Counted from the first letter of the stretch, positions 22,001 through 35,190 are shown. The stretch: 64,000 nucleotides of DNA from Helichrysum umbraculigerum (GCA_949592205.1 CATIUR010000004.1:4839001-4903000); one strand, 5' to 3'. Program-made: numbers and translations. Notes: generated by a model from the letters alone, not told the origin.

Positions 22001-23749
22001 ATGGTTTTGTTTTTGATTTTTAGCGTTTTAAAGTGTCATTTTTCGTTTGTGATATTTATAAGTGTCTTTTTTACTCGAGTTTTATAATAAAATACTTAAA
22101 CACTCATTTTAGGCTAAAATCCTTACGTTTTGCATTTCGGTTCGCGTTTATCGTAACGAGGCTCGTTTTGTTGACTCGGTCAAACGTTCTCGGTTTGACC
22201 CGAAACTTTTACACTACTCTTAAATATGTTTTAGAACTTATAAAAAGTAAGTTTTACGATTTTTGGAAAACCCGAAAGTGTCGTTTCAAAAAGCATACCA
22301 AATTAGTCCCCGGGACAGATTTTACCAAAAATGTACGTTTTTGCGAGCTCGTTTTGACTAGTCAAACGATCGAGATAAAATCCGAGAAAATTTCCCAATG
22401 TTTCCCTATGTCTTAGCTTTTCAAAAATTTATTTTTCATAATTTTTGGCTAAAGTTAAGTCGTTCAAAATATCACAAACACCAACAATGGTCACGAAGCT
22501 AGTTTTTCGGCTATGTATTCGAAGATCAAATCGTTTCGCGAGTTATACACAACTTCAGAAAACGTGATTATACTAGATTCAAAGCTAACAAAATTTGTGA
22601 ACTTTAGAAAAAATCCTCACATTGTTTTGACTTGTGTACATCGAGATATCTTTACCCAAAGTTTGACCACAGATCTGTCCCTGACGACAGATCTGCTATG
22701 TACTTTTCAAAATTCGTTTTCAAGTACGAAATGGTAACAAAAAATTACAAAACCACTTGGAAATGAAAGCTAAGATCTTGAACTTAGTTTTAGGATTTTG
22801 AAGCGACGTATTTGGTTAAGTTATGAGTTTGTTTACACTCGATAAAGACTGGTTAATTTTTTACCCAGTGGTTAAAAGCTTTATCCAATGGTTTTTCGTG
22901 TTTCGAAAGTGTTTTCGGGTTGGTTCTTGGACAAGATCTTGTTCGAGTGGATCATTAGCATGTTTATATATGTGTTCCAAGTAAAATAGACGAGATAACG
23001 AGTTCTTACAAGGAGTGTAGAGCAGATCTAAGTCGAGATGATGGTGGGGTGCTGCAGAAACTTTCTCTTTGCTTCCTTACTTATTCTTCTTCAAGAAATC
23101 GATGGGGACGATGATGATGATGATGATGATGGTTGCTTGTGGTGGTGTTGGGTGGCGTGTGGAGGCTGTGATGGTGGTTGTGGCTATTGTATATTTGAGA
23201 GAGAGGGAGAAAGAGATATGGTAGAGAGAGATAAGAGAGTGTGTGTGTTTTGAAAATGAAAATGAAAGAAGGAAATGATTAAAAAGGGGAAAAGGGAGGA
23301 GGGTTGGGCCGGTTCTTGGGGCTGGCCCAATGGGTCTCGGGCTCGCAAATTTCGTTCCCCAAATTTGCGCTACTTTTTGTGGTCGGTTAAATCGTTATTC
23401 GTGTTTTAAACGTTTAATCTTCGAACGTTTATTTGGTTTGTTTTGTTAACGATGTATTCGCGTTATTTTTGGTTGAAGTAACATTTTAAAATACTTTATT
23501 TTTAGTTATCAAAATATTCGTTAGTTTTCGTTCGGTTGTCGAGTTTGATTCGCGTGTTTTCGTTGTGTCGGTTATGTTTTATACAAAACGTTTAGTGTTT
23601 CGTATATTATTATACAGTAATAATATAAAGTAAATAACGACTATTTTATTATGAAATAGGTTTACGTTATTTATGAAAATATACTCACCAACGTCCGCAT
23701 ATGTCGGAATCCATCCGATCGTTTCGCGTAATTAACATTAATTACGTAC

Positions 23750-23751
<2 letters not shown>

Positions 23752-23785
<34 letters not shown>
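23752..23785. repeat. (TA)n microsatellite
   Basis: Uninterrupted TA dinucleotides inside LTR fragment C. The equivalent position of the LTR at 41730 is also TA-rich. Confidence 0.9.
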
Positions 23786-23788
<3 letters not shown>

Positions 23789-23997
23789 AAATCTTACAAG
23801 TACTTAGCCTGATACAAAACTAGATACATGTAATAACGTTATGGTTTAGGCACTACAGATGACCTAAATTATCGGGCGTCATAATAGAGTTTTTGAAAAG
23901 TTGATATACACAATAGAGTTTTTGTCATAATTTGGTACATTTTCATATACTTAGCCCTAAAAAATCTAAAACCTGTGCCATCGGTTCAATCAGTTGA

Positions 23998-24059
23998 CAA
24001 CCGATTGATAACCGATTACATCTTCCGTGCCATCCGTTCAATTGGTTATCAATCGGTTG
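23998..24059. repeat. Perfect 16-bp inverted repeat
   Basis: CAACCGATTGATAACC at 23998-24013 pairs with GGTTATCAATCGGTTG at 24044-24059 over a 30-nt loop. Related AATCGGTT words continue to 24085, and GTGCCATC(G/C)GTTCAAT occurs twice as a direct repeat. Confidence 0.85.
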
Positions 24060-25618
24060 AAATTCTAATTGGAAAATCGATTTCTAATCGGTTAAAAAAA
24101 GTGAGGGCCCCGCGTACTTTTTTTTGTTTAGTGTATAGAAATAATGGTATATTGGTAAATGTGGGGTCAAAAAAAATGAAATGGTTAGTCATTGAAGGCA
24201 GTGGGTAATCAGTTGTGAATCAGTTAGTGGAAAGCTGACGTGGGGCTGAGATGACAAAAATGATTTGGAAGTGATTTGATAACGGATGGAAGTGTCTTAA
24301 CAAATTGCTATTATTTTAATGTAATTTCATAAAAGTCGTACGGTTACCATATGGAGTATATTATTCTAGTGACTGAATTTGCTATCATTAATAAAGAATG
24401 AGACTACGTTACCTTGAGTCTAAAACAGGCAAGAGGAGATAGCTAGATAGATAGCTAGCTAGCTAGGTTAGGAGTTGATGTAAGACACATATAACGTGCA
24501 TGTATCTTTAGTTAGAGTAGATATATGTCTTTTTAAATTTAAAAAGTACTCCCTATCATAAATTATTTTTTTTGTAACTTTTATTCTTCGTAATCTAATT
24601 AGTTTCTTGCTAGAATAGTGATTGTGAGATCTGATACATGTCATGGCCTATCTTGATCCCACTTATAACTAAACTTTTGAGTTTATTGGGGTCAGTCCCC
24701 CGGCTCCTAAAGGTACCTTAGTGCTCATCCGAAGGCATGTTGGAATCGGTAGTTACAAGAAACTCACTACGTATAATAGTTACTACAATATTCGATCAAC
24801 TTTTATTTCAACACCTACCACTTTTGAATCCTCTCACAACTCTCTCAACGGTAAGTCATTGTAATGGACGCGTCCTATTGTTGAATTTCAAGAGACTCGG
24901 ACACATAAACAGATGAAGAATCACAATATGACTTTAATATGTGTTATCTTCCTTCCTCAACCTGTTCTATAAGTCTCCAACTTGAAACTTAACTTGGCAC
25001 GACATGGTGATTTCTTGATTTGATTGCAGTCAACATCTTGTAAAGTTTATTGATTGGCCTACAAGTTAACTTTCACTAAGTGAAAATTGACTCAACATCT
25101 CACAACAGCACCAGAGGAAGTTCGCGCCTATAAAGGCCAGCCAGGATGGCAGGCGGTAACCGTGACTATTAATATTTATTTACAGTTGGATTACGGCAAG
25201 GTAATTAAATGGCTTTCGATACTCTACTACAGAATATAAGTAGGTGAAGAATACAAAATGGATCAGATTGAATTATGGGTGGCATATATCCTTTAAAAAC
25301 TAGATAGATTATATCGATCAGTAGGTGAATCTAATGGAATGGGAGGTTGTACACTTCGGAAACAGTTCATGATAACTAAGTTAGTTTTATAAGCGATTCA
25401 AACTGCGTCCAATAATCAGAAAAAACATATATAGTTCATGAACTAGCTTAATTATTCAAACAAACAATCTTCAAAACATATAAGTGTTTCTGCTGTAACC
25501 AGGAATTGATTTTTCTTATTTTCGATTCTACACCCTAGCTTATCCAAACAATCGATCTGAATAACATCACAAAAAAAATGAGCATGCGTTAATATAATCT
25601 TGTACACAGGGAAACAAC

Positions 25619-25696
<78 letters not shown>
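25619..25696. repeat. (AT)n microsatellite
   Basis: About 78 bp of almost pure AT dinucleotide, with one interruption near 25631. Confidence 0.95.
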
Positions 25697-25699
<3 letters not shown>

Positions 25700-28051
25700 A
25701 ATAGATATCAATCAGAAAAAACGGTAATGGCAATTTGTAGTAACATTTTCTTGACAAACGTGTCAACAACCTTCACTCGACTAGATGTCCGGTATCATGT
25801 GACGACGATTAAGAAACTAAAATTCAATTCACTTATCCTTAAATTGCAAAATTGTTAGAGATCTTTGGAAATCAATTTTTGCGTGGTGGAAACTTACAAC
25901 ACAAGCATCCGCCATACAAAAGTCTTAGCATTTGGATTTGGTGATTTGGAGATAAAGAAACGATCGAGGTGACCTTCCACAAGAAAAAATTGAGAAAAAA
26001 GAAACCACTGTTCGAGACGTACGTACGTAAATCACTTCACTTTCACTTGGATTAAACACGTACAGAACTGGACATAGTATCATAGTAGTTGATATCAATT
26101 GCTTCGAATGATCATGTGATCCTTTTTTTGCTAGTTGTAAATCCCTCTAAATGTAAATTTGTTTCGACGATAGTTTCTTACTAGCACGCTTTTTTTTAAA
26201 AAACAAAAAACAAAAATCTAGCTATTTCCAGACATATGGCAGGTCAAAGTCAAAGCTATCATAATTGTTTGCCACATAAGCAATTTAGATTATACTCCGT
26301 ATTAAGTTTGAACCGTTCAAATGTCTGGATGAACAGTTTACACTTTACAGTTGGTGTAGCTATAAGCCTATAATAGAACCAAGGGCAGGAACAAGTAGGC
26401 AGATGCATGCGGTTTCCAATTTCAACACTAGAGCCTACAAACTTTAGTTTTTAATCACAAAATATTATTCCATTTTTAGTTTTATTATATCTTTTCACAT
26501 ACGACAAAAATAAAAAATGGTTTCGAATAACTAATCCTTATATTAAAACAAATATATTCGTATTCTAAAAATATATTAATTAATTAATGGATACATCAGC
26601 AGTATCAACATATCTTGGATAAAATAAGACAGGCGGTTGTTCAGGTTATTATTCCAAAAACGTATATGTTTGAATATTTCAACTATAAACAGAAAATCAA
26701 GTGTATCAGAGTTTTGTGGAAAAAATATATAATTAACAAAATGTGATTATTTAATGTGTTTGCTAAAAATATAACTAGATATGGTCACCTCAAGTACTGT
26801 ACCAAGAAACCAAGACGAACCTCACTCATTGTCACTAATATCGATCTCTAAAGACAAGACCTAGGGTCGGATTTCGAAGTTTATATCTTCAACTCAACGT
26901 AGAAGTTCATGTTTTCTCCGCAAAAATAAAAATAAAAATATAGATATATATATTTTTTTGAAATAAATTGAGCTGTATTTATAACATAATAAGCTCTCGT
27001 GATAGTTAATTAAGGTACACAAATTCATATATACATACATGATGTGAGGAAAGATAACCGTTCATGTTGAATTCAATACGAGAAAATTAACTCTAAATTC
27101 TTTTATTTACTCGTATCATCTTCATTTCTCGAAAACCTACCACGACCTTAATTGTCATTTACTTGAAACGTCTCAATTCCATTAGTCAAATGTTGCATAT
27201 CTTTGGGTGTTGCCATGTATCTATCCTATTCCTACAGTATATACGTATCTAATAAATCATTAAATGATTTTTAATATATTTATCAAGTATAATCGTTGGT
27301 TGTATGAATTGTGTATTTCAGGTAAACCAACGACATGAAAGTATAAAAATTGATAACCTAACATTATGTTTGTTATGCATTTTTTAATTAATCATGTTAT
27401 TCACCTAAATTTAGGAACCTTGCATGTGCCCAATTGCCGTACCTTTATAAATTTAAACCTTAGCTGCAACACCGTACATAAAACCTCACAATAATTATAA
27501 TTATATAAAATCAATAAATTTTTTAAATATAAAACAAAGTATTCTCTTGGCCCCATTTTCATTAATAAATTTATGTCTCAAACCTCATCCCCACCGTCCT
27601 CCTTAAAATTCCTTCATATGTATGGTCGGAAAGAGTAACATTTTATATATATTAGCTATTAGCTACTAGACTTAATTTCGTGGATGAGAGTGAAGCAACA
27701 AGGTGGGTACATAGGTTAAATTACATTTGTTGATGGATGTGATTATATTGATGTACATTTTGTAAGACATAAAATAACTTTAAAATTTAGCAAATATATA
27801 TATGGGACCAAAAGCCAAAAAGGGCGTCTGTTTTATGAGGCTGATGCTTTGTATGGGATTGGTATGTGGAACTATCACCTTTAATTTGGACAAACACATT
27901 TAGTTGGGTCAACTCAATGTCTCTAACCAGATAATTCAAAATTCAAAATTATGATTAAAGAATGCCTTTATATGTGACAAATTCATTTTGTCTTGCATAA
28001 TTTACAAATTTCTAAAAGTAAGTTGAACCAAATAGCTTAAAGATGTACGTA

Positions 28052-28531
28052 CTCCCTCCGTCCCACTCCAATTATCTCCGTTCCTATTTTGGGATGTCCC
28101 AAATAAGTGTCCAATTTCATTTTACAACCAATCAAAAGAAACTTGGGAAAATCTAAAGCCACCCCCTGAATTACTAGGGGATACCCCTGGCCCACTTCGG
28201 CCCCGTGCAGTCCTTTTTCAGTCCAGTTTTATTTAAGATCGGTTCCAGTTCAGTACAGAATCAGTTTCAGTTTTAGACTAAACAAGGGGTAGGAATTAGA
28301 AAAAGATGGGGTATACCCAGAAAGTAAAAAAGAGAGAGCATGATGTGATTGATTAGATGGGTAGAGGGGGGTAAAAGATGGAAAAAAATGGGCCAGTGGG
28401 GGTATCTTTAGTAGGACCCAAGAAACTTTAGTGGGTGAGGATGTTATTTGATTGGTGAAAAGTGTCGTTAGTGAAAAATTATAAAACTGTGTGCATAGTC
28501 AAAATGAACACTTTGAATGAGATGAAGGGAG
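28052..28531. mobile_element. Stowaway MITE with a nested insertion
   Basis: The ends CTCCCTCCGTCCC and GATGAAGGGAG are bordered by TA on both sides (28050-28051, 28532-28533), the signature of Tc1/mariner-type Stowaway MITEs. Removing the nested element leaves about 196 bp, a normal Stowaway length. Confidence 0.8.
28145..28420. mobile_element. hAT-like MITE nested in the Stowaway
   Basis: Flanked by the perfect 8-bp direct repeat AGAAACTT at 28137-28144 and 28421-28428. The termini are imperfect inverted repeats (GGGAAAATCTAAAGCCACCCC against TGGGTCCTACTAAAGATACC on the other strand). No coding capacity. The 8-bp duplication points to the hAT superfamily. Confidence 0.65.
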
Positions 28532-28533
28532 TA

Positions 28534-30237
28534 TAACATAACATAAACATTGTGAAACAAGAAGTCAAGAACGCAAAATCAAAATAAACACCGATTTTAA
28601 TTTGATGACGTGGTTGTCAAATTGACAAAAGATATTGATCAAGTGATGATCAGGTTATCAAACATATACGATAACAAAAATCGAAAAGTATGATATGTAT
28701 AATAAACTAGCTTGCAAATCCGTGTATACACAAGGACCGATAAACTTTTATATAATTTTTATAAGTATACAAAATTTATATGATTAATAAATTCTAACAT
28801 TTTATCTTGGTTTTAATTTTTGTAAAGGAGTTTAAAACTAAATTATTTATGATTATATCTATATATTAAGCAATCTAATCGGTAACCATATATCAATTTC
28901 TAATGATAGATCTGGTTGTTTAGTTGACAAAAAATATCCGATAGAAAAAAAGATTGATAAAAAGATATATCATATCTTCAATATTTATTAGCATATAAAA
29001 TAGTTAAGAGTTGCAACTACTCAAATAATAAAACATATAATTTGAACATATCTCAAAACTATATACTCAACTTATTTGAAAATAATGCACCCTAAGGAAT
29101 TCGTTGTTAATTATGTTGTAAATTTCTTTTTATATAAATTGAGAAATTTGGATGGTGTTATTTTTAAATTCAAGTGAAATTGAAGGGCTCAATCGACCAA
29201 TTATAAGTTAATTTAATTCATGACATCAAGAAGGTATTTCTTATATTATACTTAAGATTTATTATACATCATCGACGTTGGATTATTTATAGTTCTATAA
29301 TAAAACCACATAACCCTTAATATATTGGATTGGATACACATTTCGTTTTAGAGTAAAGAGATAATTGGCTAGATCGTCCCAGTATTTGTTCAAAAAATTA
29401 TGTCATAATGTATGTACATGGATGCCTAGTGACATTATTGAAACTAAAAGATGAAACATGATCTTTTGTGCAACCACACAATAATGATCCGGACGATTTT
29501 CTCTAAAATATATAGATCAAGATTGTCAAGATTGCGATTTAATCGTAGGATCGTGTGACCCTACGATCCTACCAATGGAAAATATGCATGATCGAAGTAA
29601 GATCGCTCAGAATGTAAGATCGCAATAGGATCATAGGATCAATGTACGATTTGAACCTACTGAGAATAGGATAACTTGATGATTTATAAATGCTTACACG
29701 AGGGCTAAATACATATGGCACATAACCCCATAATCCAATGTACACTCTAAAATTAACACACAATCTTGTTACAAAATGAAATTTAACAATTAGCCTAAAA
29801 GTCTAAAACCCCAAAATCCTAAATCACTCCGTTAGAATTTTTGATTGATATCTTAGATTAGTAATTTCGTTTGTAAGCTCGTATGCTCTTAAACAATTAT
29901 GACGGACAATTGTACGATGCTACTAGGTTTTGTTATAGTATGTTTATCCTAGTAAAAGTATGATATTGTGAAAAATTGCATCAATTTTACAATATAAAAG
30001 TTTGAATGTTACATTAACTTTTTCTAATAATCAGTCTACACTAATTTTGATATAATTTAAATAGATAATGATATTTTGGTATGATTCTTACGATCCCGAT
30101 TCTACGATTTTGATTTTGTAAAGACGAAAATAATCACGCATGGGTTCTCGATCTTGACAACTTTGATATAGATACATCATATGGTTTGATTGAGAGAAAG
30201 TTATAAAGTGGATGTTTTAACATATGAAACTTCTCTC
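28534..30237. other. Intergenic DNA
   Basis: No supported gene. Between 29519 and 30165 there are words such as GTAGGATCG...CGATCCTAC and opposed TTGTCAAGAT / ATCTTGACAA ends that may mark a decayed TIR element of about 640 bp. I find no target duplication, so I do not annotate it as one. Confidence 0.5.
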
Positions 30238-30518
30238 TTAGACCACCTGCAACGCAGGCGTTGTGGCCCAGCTGGACGACGAGAACGCCCCAGAACGTCG
30301 GCAACGGGGCGTTCTGGGTGAAGGTGAAGCGTGGCGTTGAGCAAGAAAGAACGGGGCGTGTTTGGGGTGTACAAGTGGGGCCCACGAATATTTAGTTGTT
30401 TTTTGATGTATCCGTTGGGGAAGAAAACAAAAAAAAATGTTTTTTTTTTTAAATCTAGCCGTTTTCAACGGCTTTTTTTGAAAAAATAATTTTTTTTTTG
30501 TTTTTAATATTTCTCACC

Positions 30519-30528
30519 TATATATATA
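30519..30528 (+). promoter_or_regulatory. TATA box of the transposase gene
   Basis: TATATATATA stands about 75 bp before the ATG at 30600 and is followed by a CT-rich leader (CTCTCTCTCATTTC) typical of plant 5' UTRs. Confidence 0.6.
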
Positions 30529-30599
30529 CATACTCTATTTAACACTTTTTCACACATCAAATTCATCAAACTCTCTCTCATTTCATACAAAATTCAAAA

Positions 30600-31897
30600 A
30601 TGGATTCACTAAATTTTATTTTGGAGTCGGATTCGGAAGACGAAATGCTTTTGCAAGTTTTACAAGCTTTGGAAGAAGAAGAAGAAGAAAACAATGAAGC
30701 CGAGTCTAGCTCTAGTTCGAGACCACCCCGGAATCGAATTTACATTGAAAGAGATCGCCAAGGTGCTCAAGAACGTTTATGGAACGACTACTTTTCTGAA
30801 AACATGGTTTTCGTATGCGTCGGGAATTATTTTGCCGAATCGTACAAGGTATTTCCGAATACTCTATTCAACCAATTCCCGAGCACTTTGTTTATTTTAA
30901 GCAAAAGCCGGATGCACTGGGTAGGCTTGGTTTTACCGCGCTACAAAAGTGCACCGCCGCCACACGCCAATTGGCTTATGGAATGTCTGGCGATTTGTTC
31001 GATGAATACTTACAAATGGGTGAACGCACGTCAAACGATTGCGTTAACAACTTTTGTAAGTGTATATTCGACTTATATTCTCGAGAGTATTTGAGGAAGC
31101 CGACTGCCAATGATATTGCTCGGCTTTACAGAGGTCATGAGCAGAAACATGGTTTTAAGGGAATGCTTGGGTCCATTGATTGTATGCATTGGCAATGGAA
31201 AAATTGTCCCAATGCATGGAAAGGTCAGTACACTAGGGGTGATCACGGGCACCCGACCATTATGCTTGAAGCGGTTGCTTCATATGACATGTGGATATGG
31301 CATGCATTCTTTGGCATGGCGGGTTCAAACAACGATATTAATGTTTTAAACGCGTCTCCGTTGTTTGATTCCATCAAAAATGATACCGGTCCACCCGCAT
31401 CCTTTAATGTCAATGGACATCCCTACACAAAAGGTTATTATCTAGCCGATGGTATTTATCCGGATTGGTGTACACTTATCAAAGCCTATCACTCTCCTAC
31501 TGATGAGAAACGAGCCAAGTTCAAGGGGTTTCAGGAAAGTGCAAGAAAAGATGTCGAAAGGGCATTCAGTGTACTTCAAGGCAGGTTTGCAATTTTGAAG
31601 ATTGCGGGACGAGCTATGAGTGTGAACAAGTTGCGAAGACAATTGTACACTTGTGTCATATTGCATAACATGATCCAAGAAGATAACGGCTTTGTGATTT
31701 CTGCTATCGAACAAGAGATGATTGATGATCCCGCTAACCGGCCTCGTCGGGATTTTAGGCAACGATTGAAGGATAGAGAAGCGCGAATAAAGGAAATACG
31801 TGACAAACAAGTGCATGACCAATTGCAGTACGATCTCACCGAGCACATTTGGACGCTTCCACCTAACTTCCGCAGCATACCGTTACCTCTAGCTTGA
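30600..31897 (+). pseudogene. Harbinger transposase, one frameshift
   Basis: DDE transposase of the PIF/Harbinger superfamily, which in life would cut and paste the surrounding element. It starts MDSLNFILESDSEDE, with an acidic and serine-rich N-terminus up to LWNDYFSEN, then shifts frame near 30800-30815. The rest (360 codons from 30815) is open to the TGA at 31895-31897. Catalytic residues are visible, numbered from the Met at 30815: D122 in GSIDCMHW, D212 in LADGIYPDW and E248 in DVERAFSVLQGRF. The helical C-terminus LKDREARIKEIRDKQVHD is also complete. A few residues that relatives have between NDYF and RMRR seem deleted. Everything else looks functional, so decay is recent. Confidence 0.88.
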
Positions 31898-32310
31898 TTA
31901 TTGTATTGTATTGTACTATTTAATTTTCAACTGTCTCGTATTTTAGTTTGAACTTTTAGTTTAGTTTTAGTGTGGTTTGTTTAAATTATTGTATTTTTAA
32001 TTTCTAGGAACGTAAACGTTTTAGTTTTGTAATTTTAATTTTTTAGAATCGTAACTTTATTTTTAATAAAAATGTAACGTTTTAGTTTTATTGTTATTGA
32101 ATTAGTTTTTAATTATTAAATTATAGTTTAGTTTAATTAAAAAGAAAATTTTGTTTCTTTTTAAAAAAAATCAAAATTAAAAGAAAATGGTGGGGCCAAT
32201 GGGGGATGATGGGCGTTCTGGGTTTACCACTGCACGTGCTGATTAGGAGTTGACGCTGATGTGGCACTGAGAATGCCCCATGATGGGCAGCACCATTGCA
32301 AATGGTCTTA

Positions 32311-33272
32311 TAGTGTTATGTCGTCGACGACAAAATTCTTAGATACTTATTATTAGACTAATAATAATAATACTCCGTAATTATCAAATAAAATTTATAT
32401 TATTTTATTATTAATTAATTAATTATAACACAGACCACTTTTTATTTTTCAGAGAAGACCAATAGTAATGGTTTCTACTCTTCATACCACTACCTTTTTT
32501 TAAATTAATTTTTCTGTACTTTTTCTGTACTTTATTCCGTCACTTTTTCTTACATTCTGTACTTTATTCTATCACTTTTTCTTACATTCTGTACTATTTT
32601 GTACTATAGGGGGTATAGTGAGTAATAATTTGTGGTATGGAAAGAATAAGCCATAGTAATACTCCCTAACTGCCCAACCTACCTACTGTTGTCATTGTCC
32701 AAATATCTTTTGACCAAAATGCTCAAAGATTACAAATGACTCATACAAGTATGCTAACAGCATCTTTCTAATTTACCAAAAGATTTCAAAACTTTATAAA
32801 ATGTTTTATATCGTTTTGATTGAATTAATCTTTCATGCATACATAAATGATGATCGCGTTTGGATTAGTTATTCTGTCGTAAATTTGTCATAATCATTCC
32901 ATTTCGTCCCTAAGAATTTTTTATTTTGTATTTTCTTTTGGTATAAAACGTTGTTTTTTCTTAAAGGAAATGCAACACTTGATTAAACAGATTTTAAATA
33001 ATGAAATGATGAATAATAAAATTTCCTAAAACGTATAGGATTGATTCTACTAATTGACTAATTGAATAACCCGCTTTGCAGCGGTGAATACTTCAACATC
33101 GAGCAAAAACGATGTGATCAAGTGTCTGCGAACATGTGTTTTATGGAGAAAAGTACGCCGAGTCATTTTAACATTTCCAGATTATGATTAAGGCCACTAG
33201 ATTATTTAAGGCCACTAGATTATGGGGTTCTTTCCGAACGGTAGCTTAGTTATGGATAAAAATACGTTACAT
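32311..33272. other. Intergenic DNA
   Basis: No gene seen. It has a short tandem of TTTTTCTGTACTTTATTC and TTTTTCTTACATTCTGTAC words at 32505-32605, and CCCGCTTTGCAGCGG at 33068-33082, a small hairpin that resembles debris of a dispersed repeat. Confidence 0.5.
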
Positions 33273-33275
33273 TTA

Positions 33276-33636
33276 GGGTGTGTTTGGCAAAAGTAGCTTG
33301 TAGCTGGAGCTGAAGCTTATAGCTGGAGCTTATATGTTAAGTTGGAAGCTGGAACTTATTTTCTTATAAGTGTTTGGTAAAATTAGCTAGAGCTTAAATA
33401 TATGAATTTACATAAATGGATAAAAAATTAATTGATAAATAAGTATATAAGGGGCATTTACGTAATTTCTCGTTGAATAAGCTAGGAGCTTATTTTAATA
33501 AGCTACTTCTAGTAGCTTCTTTTTTCAATAAGCTCTCAAATTTTTGTGTACCAAACAATGCTAGAAGTTTAAGCTTATAGAAAAAATAAGCTTAAGCTCT
33601 CATAAGCTCTAATAAGCTGGTTTGCCAAACACACCC
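33276..33636. mobile_element. Tourist-like MITE 1
   Basis: Inverted ends GGGTGTGTTTGGCAAA and TTTGCCAAACACACCC with TTA duplicated on both sides (33273-33275, 33637-33639). 361 bp, rich in AGCTTATAAGCT-type words, non-coding. The TTA duplication places it in PIF/Harbinger. Confidence 0.9.
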
Positions 33637-33943
33637 TTAATATATACTCCGTAATTGTTATTTAGGAACAAACATATTGTAAGACAAATATTACTTATTA
33701 TTTACCAAAATAATGGTATTTAGCAAATAGTACTTTGGTTTATTTCAATAATGTTAGGGGTACTGTTGTCATTTGCATTCTTTAAACTTGTATTCTTTAA
33801 ACTTGTAAGGCAATAAATAAATAGCTTAAAGAATACATAAGCGTGTTAGATAATAAGCGATAAAAAGTTTGACTGAAATAAGTGTCACAAATACAATTTA
33901 TATAATTGTTAGTGGTATAAAGTCAACACGATGTTAAATCTTA

Positions 33944-34152
33944 GGGGGTGTTTGGCCTAGCTTTTTAAGGGGTTTTTTTACCTTTTGCGTTATGTTAAAG
34001 CTAAAAAGCCCCTTTTCAAGTGTTTGGATGAGCTTTTTAGAGAGAGCTTTTTAAAAATTTTGGGGTTAAAAAGCTAAAAAGCTGAAAGCTCCAGATTTCT
34101 GGCTTTTAGATAACGCATAAGCTAAAAAGCTTAAGCCAAGCCAAACACCCCC
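33944..34152. mobile_element. Tourist-like MITE 2
   Basis: Ends GGGGGTGTTTGGC and GCCAAACACCCCC, TTA on both sides (33941-33943, 34153-34155). 209 bp, AAAAAGCT-rich, non-coding. Confidence 0.9.
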
Positions 34153-34155
34153 TTA

Positions 34156-35190
34156 TTACAAATGCCTACATTATTTAATTTTGACTAGTAGTTATATATA
34201 TCGTGTTGAGTTTAAGACAAAAGAAGTTTATGACTGCTAAATCGATCTTTATAAAGATCATTTATTTTTTTTATTTTTATTTTTGTAGAAAAGAATTACA
34301 ACAGTAACTTATATTCAGCCCAACTATCTTAGTGGGCCAATAAAACGAAAATGGATCAAACATTTCTGCTTATGACACATGGACCAAAATTGCCCACTTT
34401 TTATATAGGAAAACATCATAAAATCTGTGTGTTGTGATCAATATATTGATTAAAATCTACGAAGATACCGAACTTTCAAAAGAGTTTGTAAGTTTTTCTT
34501 CGTATGTGCTTTTCTTTTATAAATTCAAAATGTGTGTTTTATTTTTTAAAAATACGAAAATCCAAATGCCATCCTTCTTTGACTGGATTTACCAAGCATA
34601 ATCAATCAAGTTGTCACTAAAATACTTTTGGAATATGATCCAAAACAAGAGATAACAATGGCATACTTTTTTATGTTATACAACAAAACCTTCTCCAAAT
34701 AGGAGTATACTAAGATTGACAATATGAATTCATGTATTTTCTTGTGGCGTGGTTTATAGACCTTAATGAATTACTGGATTTTCGAGCTCTAGATGATTTT
34801 GGTTTAATTATGTTACCAAGGATAACAATAACTACAGGGGTTTTCTCTCGAAATATTCGGGTTTCCCCTGGAATTGGTGATGGGTATATGAAGAGGCAAT
34901 GCCACTGAGCCCAATACTGCCTTTCAAAAAAAAAAAATCAGGTTTAGCACGTGCTACATAGAAGTTTGTATCAGAAAGTCTGCATCAAGCTATCGTGGAC
35001 GTCAATATTTATAAGTCAAACCTATGAAACAAAAGATGTAACAGCGCACAATGAAACCAACCGCTAGAAGAGTAGTTTAGGACAAGAACTGCGTAAGCGA
35101 AGTGTATGTTCTTGAAGCACCGAAATGGCCCACCTTTATATTTAATTTAATTAAACATGTAAACGAAAACAAAACATTGAAAGAATAATC
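34156..35190. other. Intergenic DNA with a possible SINE tail
   Basis: No gene seen. At about 34850-34938 a segment CCCCTGGAATTGGTGATGGG leads through GCCACTGAGCCCAA to a run of 12 A, which looks like the 3' end of a retroposed SINE. The 5' end and target duplication were not found. Confidence 0.4.

Larger units (their letters stand above)
21484..23881 (-). repeat. Gypsy LTR fragment C
   Basis: Minus-orientation LTR whose U3 end reads TGACGCCCGATAATTTAGG from 23881. It aligns with the plus-strand LTR at 41730 (shared ACATGTA...TAGTT, GGCTAA and TATATATACACGTACGT blocks). It carries a GACACT palindrome array (about 21640-22000) and a GAGAGAG/GATGATG leader at 23030-23250. The ORFs inside (127, 74 and 71 codons) show no domain and are probably chance. 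Confidence 0.6.
23882..28049. other. Intergenic AT-rich DNA
   Basis: I see no supported gene. It contains a perfect 16-bp inverted repeat at 23998-24013 and 24044-24059, a TAGC/GATA simple tract near 24440-24465 and the (AT)n run at 25619-25696. The 105-codon ORF over that run is a microsatellite artefact. Confidence 0.6.
30241..32307 (+). mobile_element. PIF/Harbinger DNA transposon
   Basis: 2,067 bp with terminal inverted repeats starting GACCACCTGCAACG and ending CATTGCAAATGGTC, flanked by TTA on both sides (30238-30240, 32308-32310). The TTA duplication plus the DDE transposase identify the superfamily. Sub-terminal GGGCGTTCTGGG words occur in both flanks. There is room for only one gene, and the second (Myb-like) ORF that autonomous family members usually carry is absent. 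Confidence 0.9.

Noticed and set aside
25452..25769. 105-codon minus-strand ORF
   Set aside because: Most of it is a Tyr-Ile run from the (AT)n microsatellite; no domain or gene context.
29519..30165. TIR transposon suggested by TTGTCAAGAT / ATCTTGACAA
   Set aside because: The ends match for only about 10 bp and no target duplication could be found.
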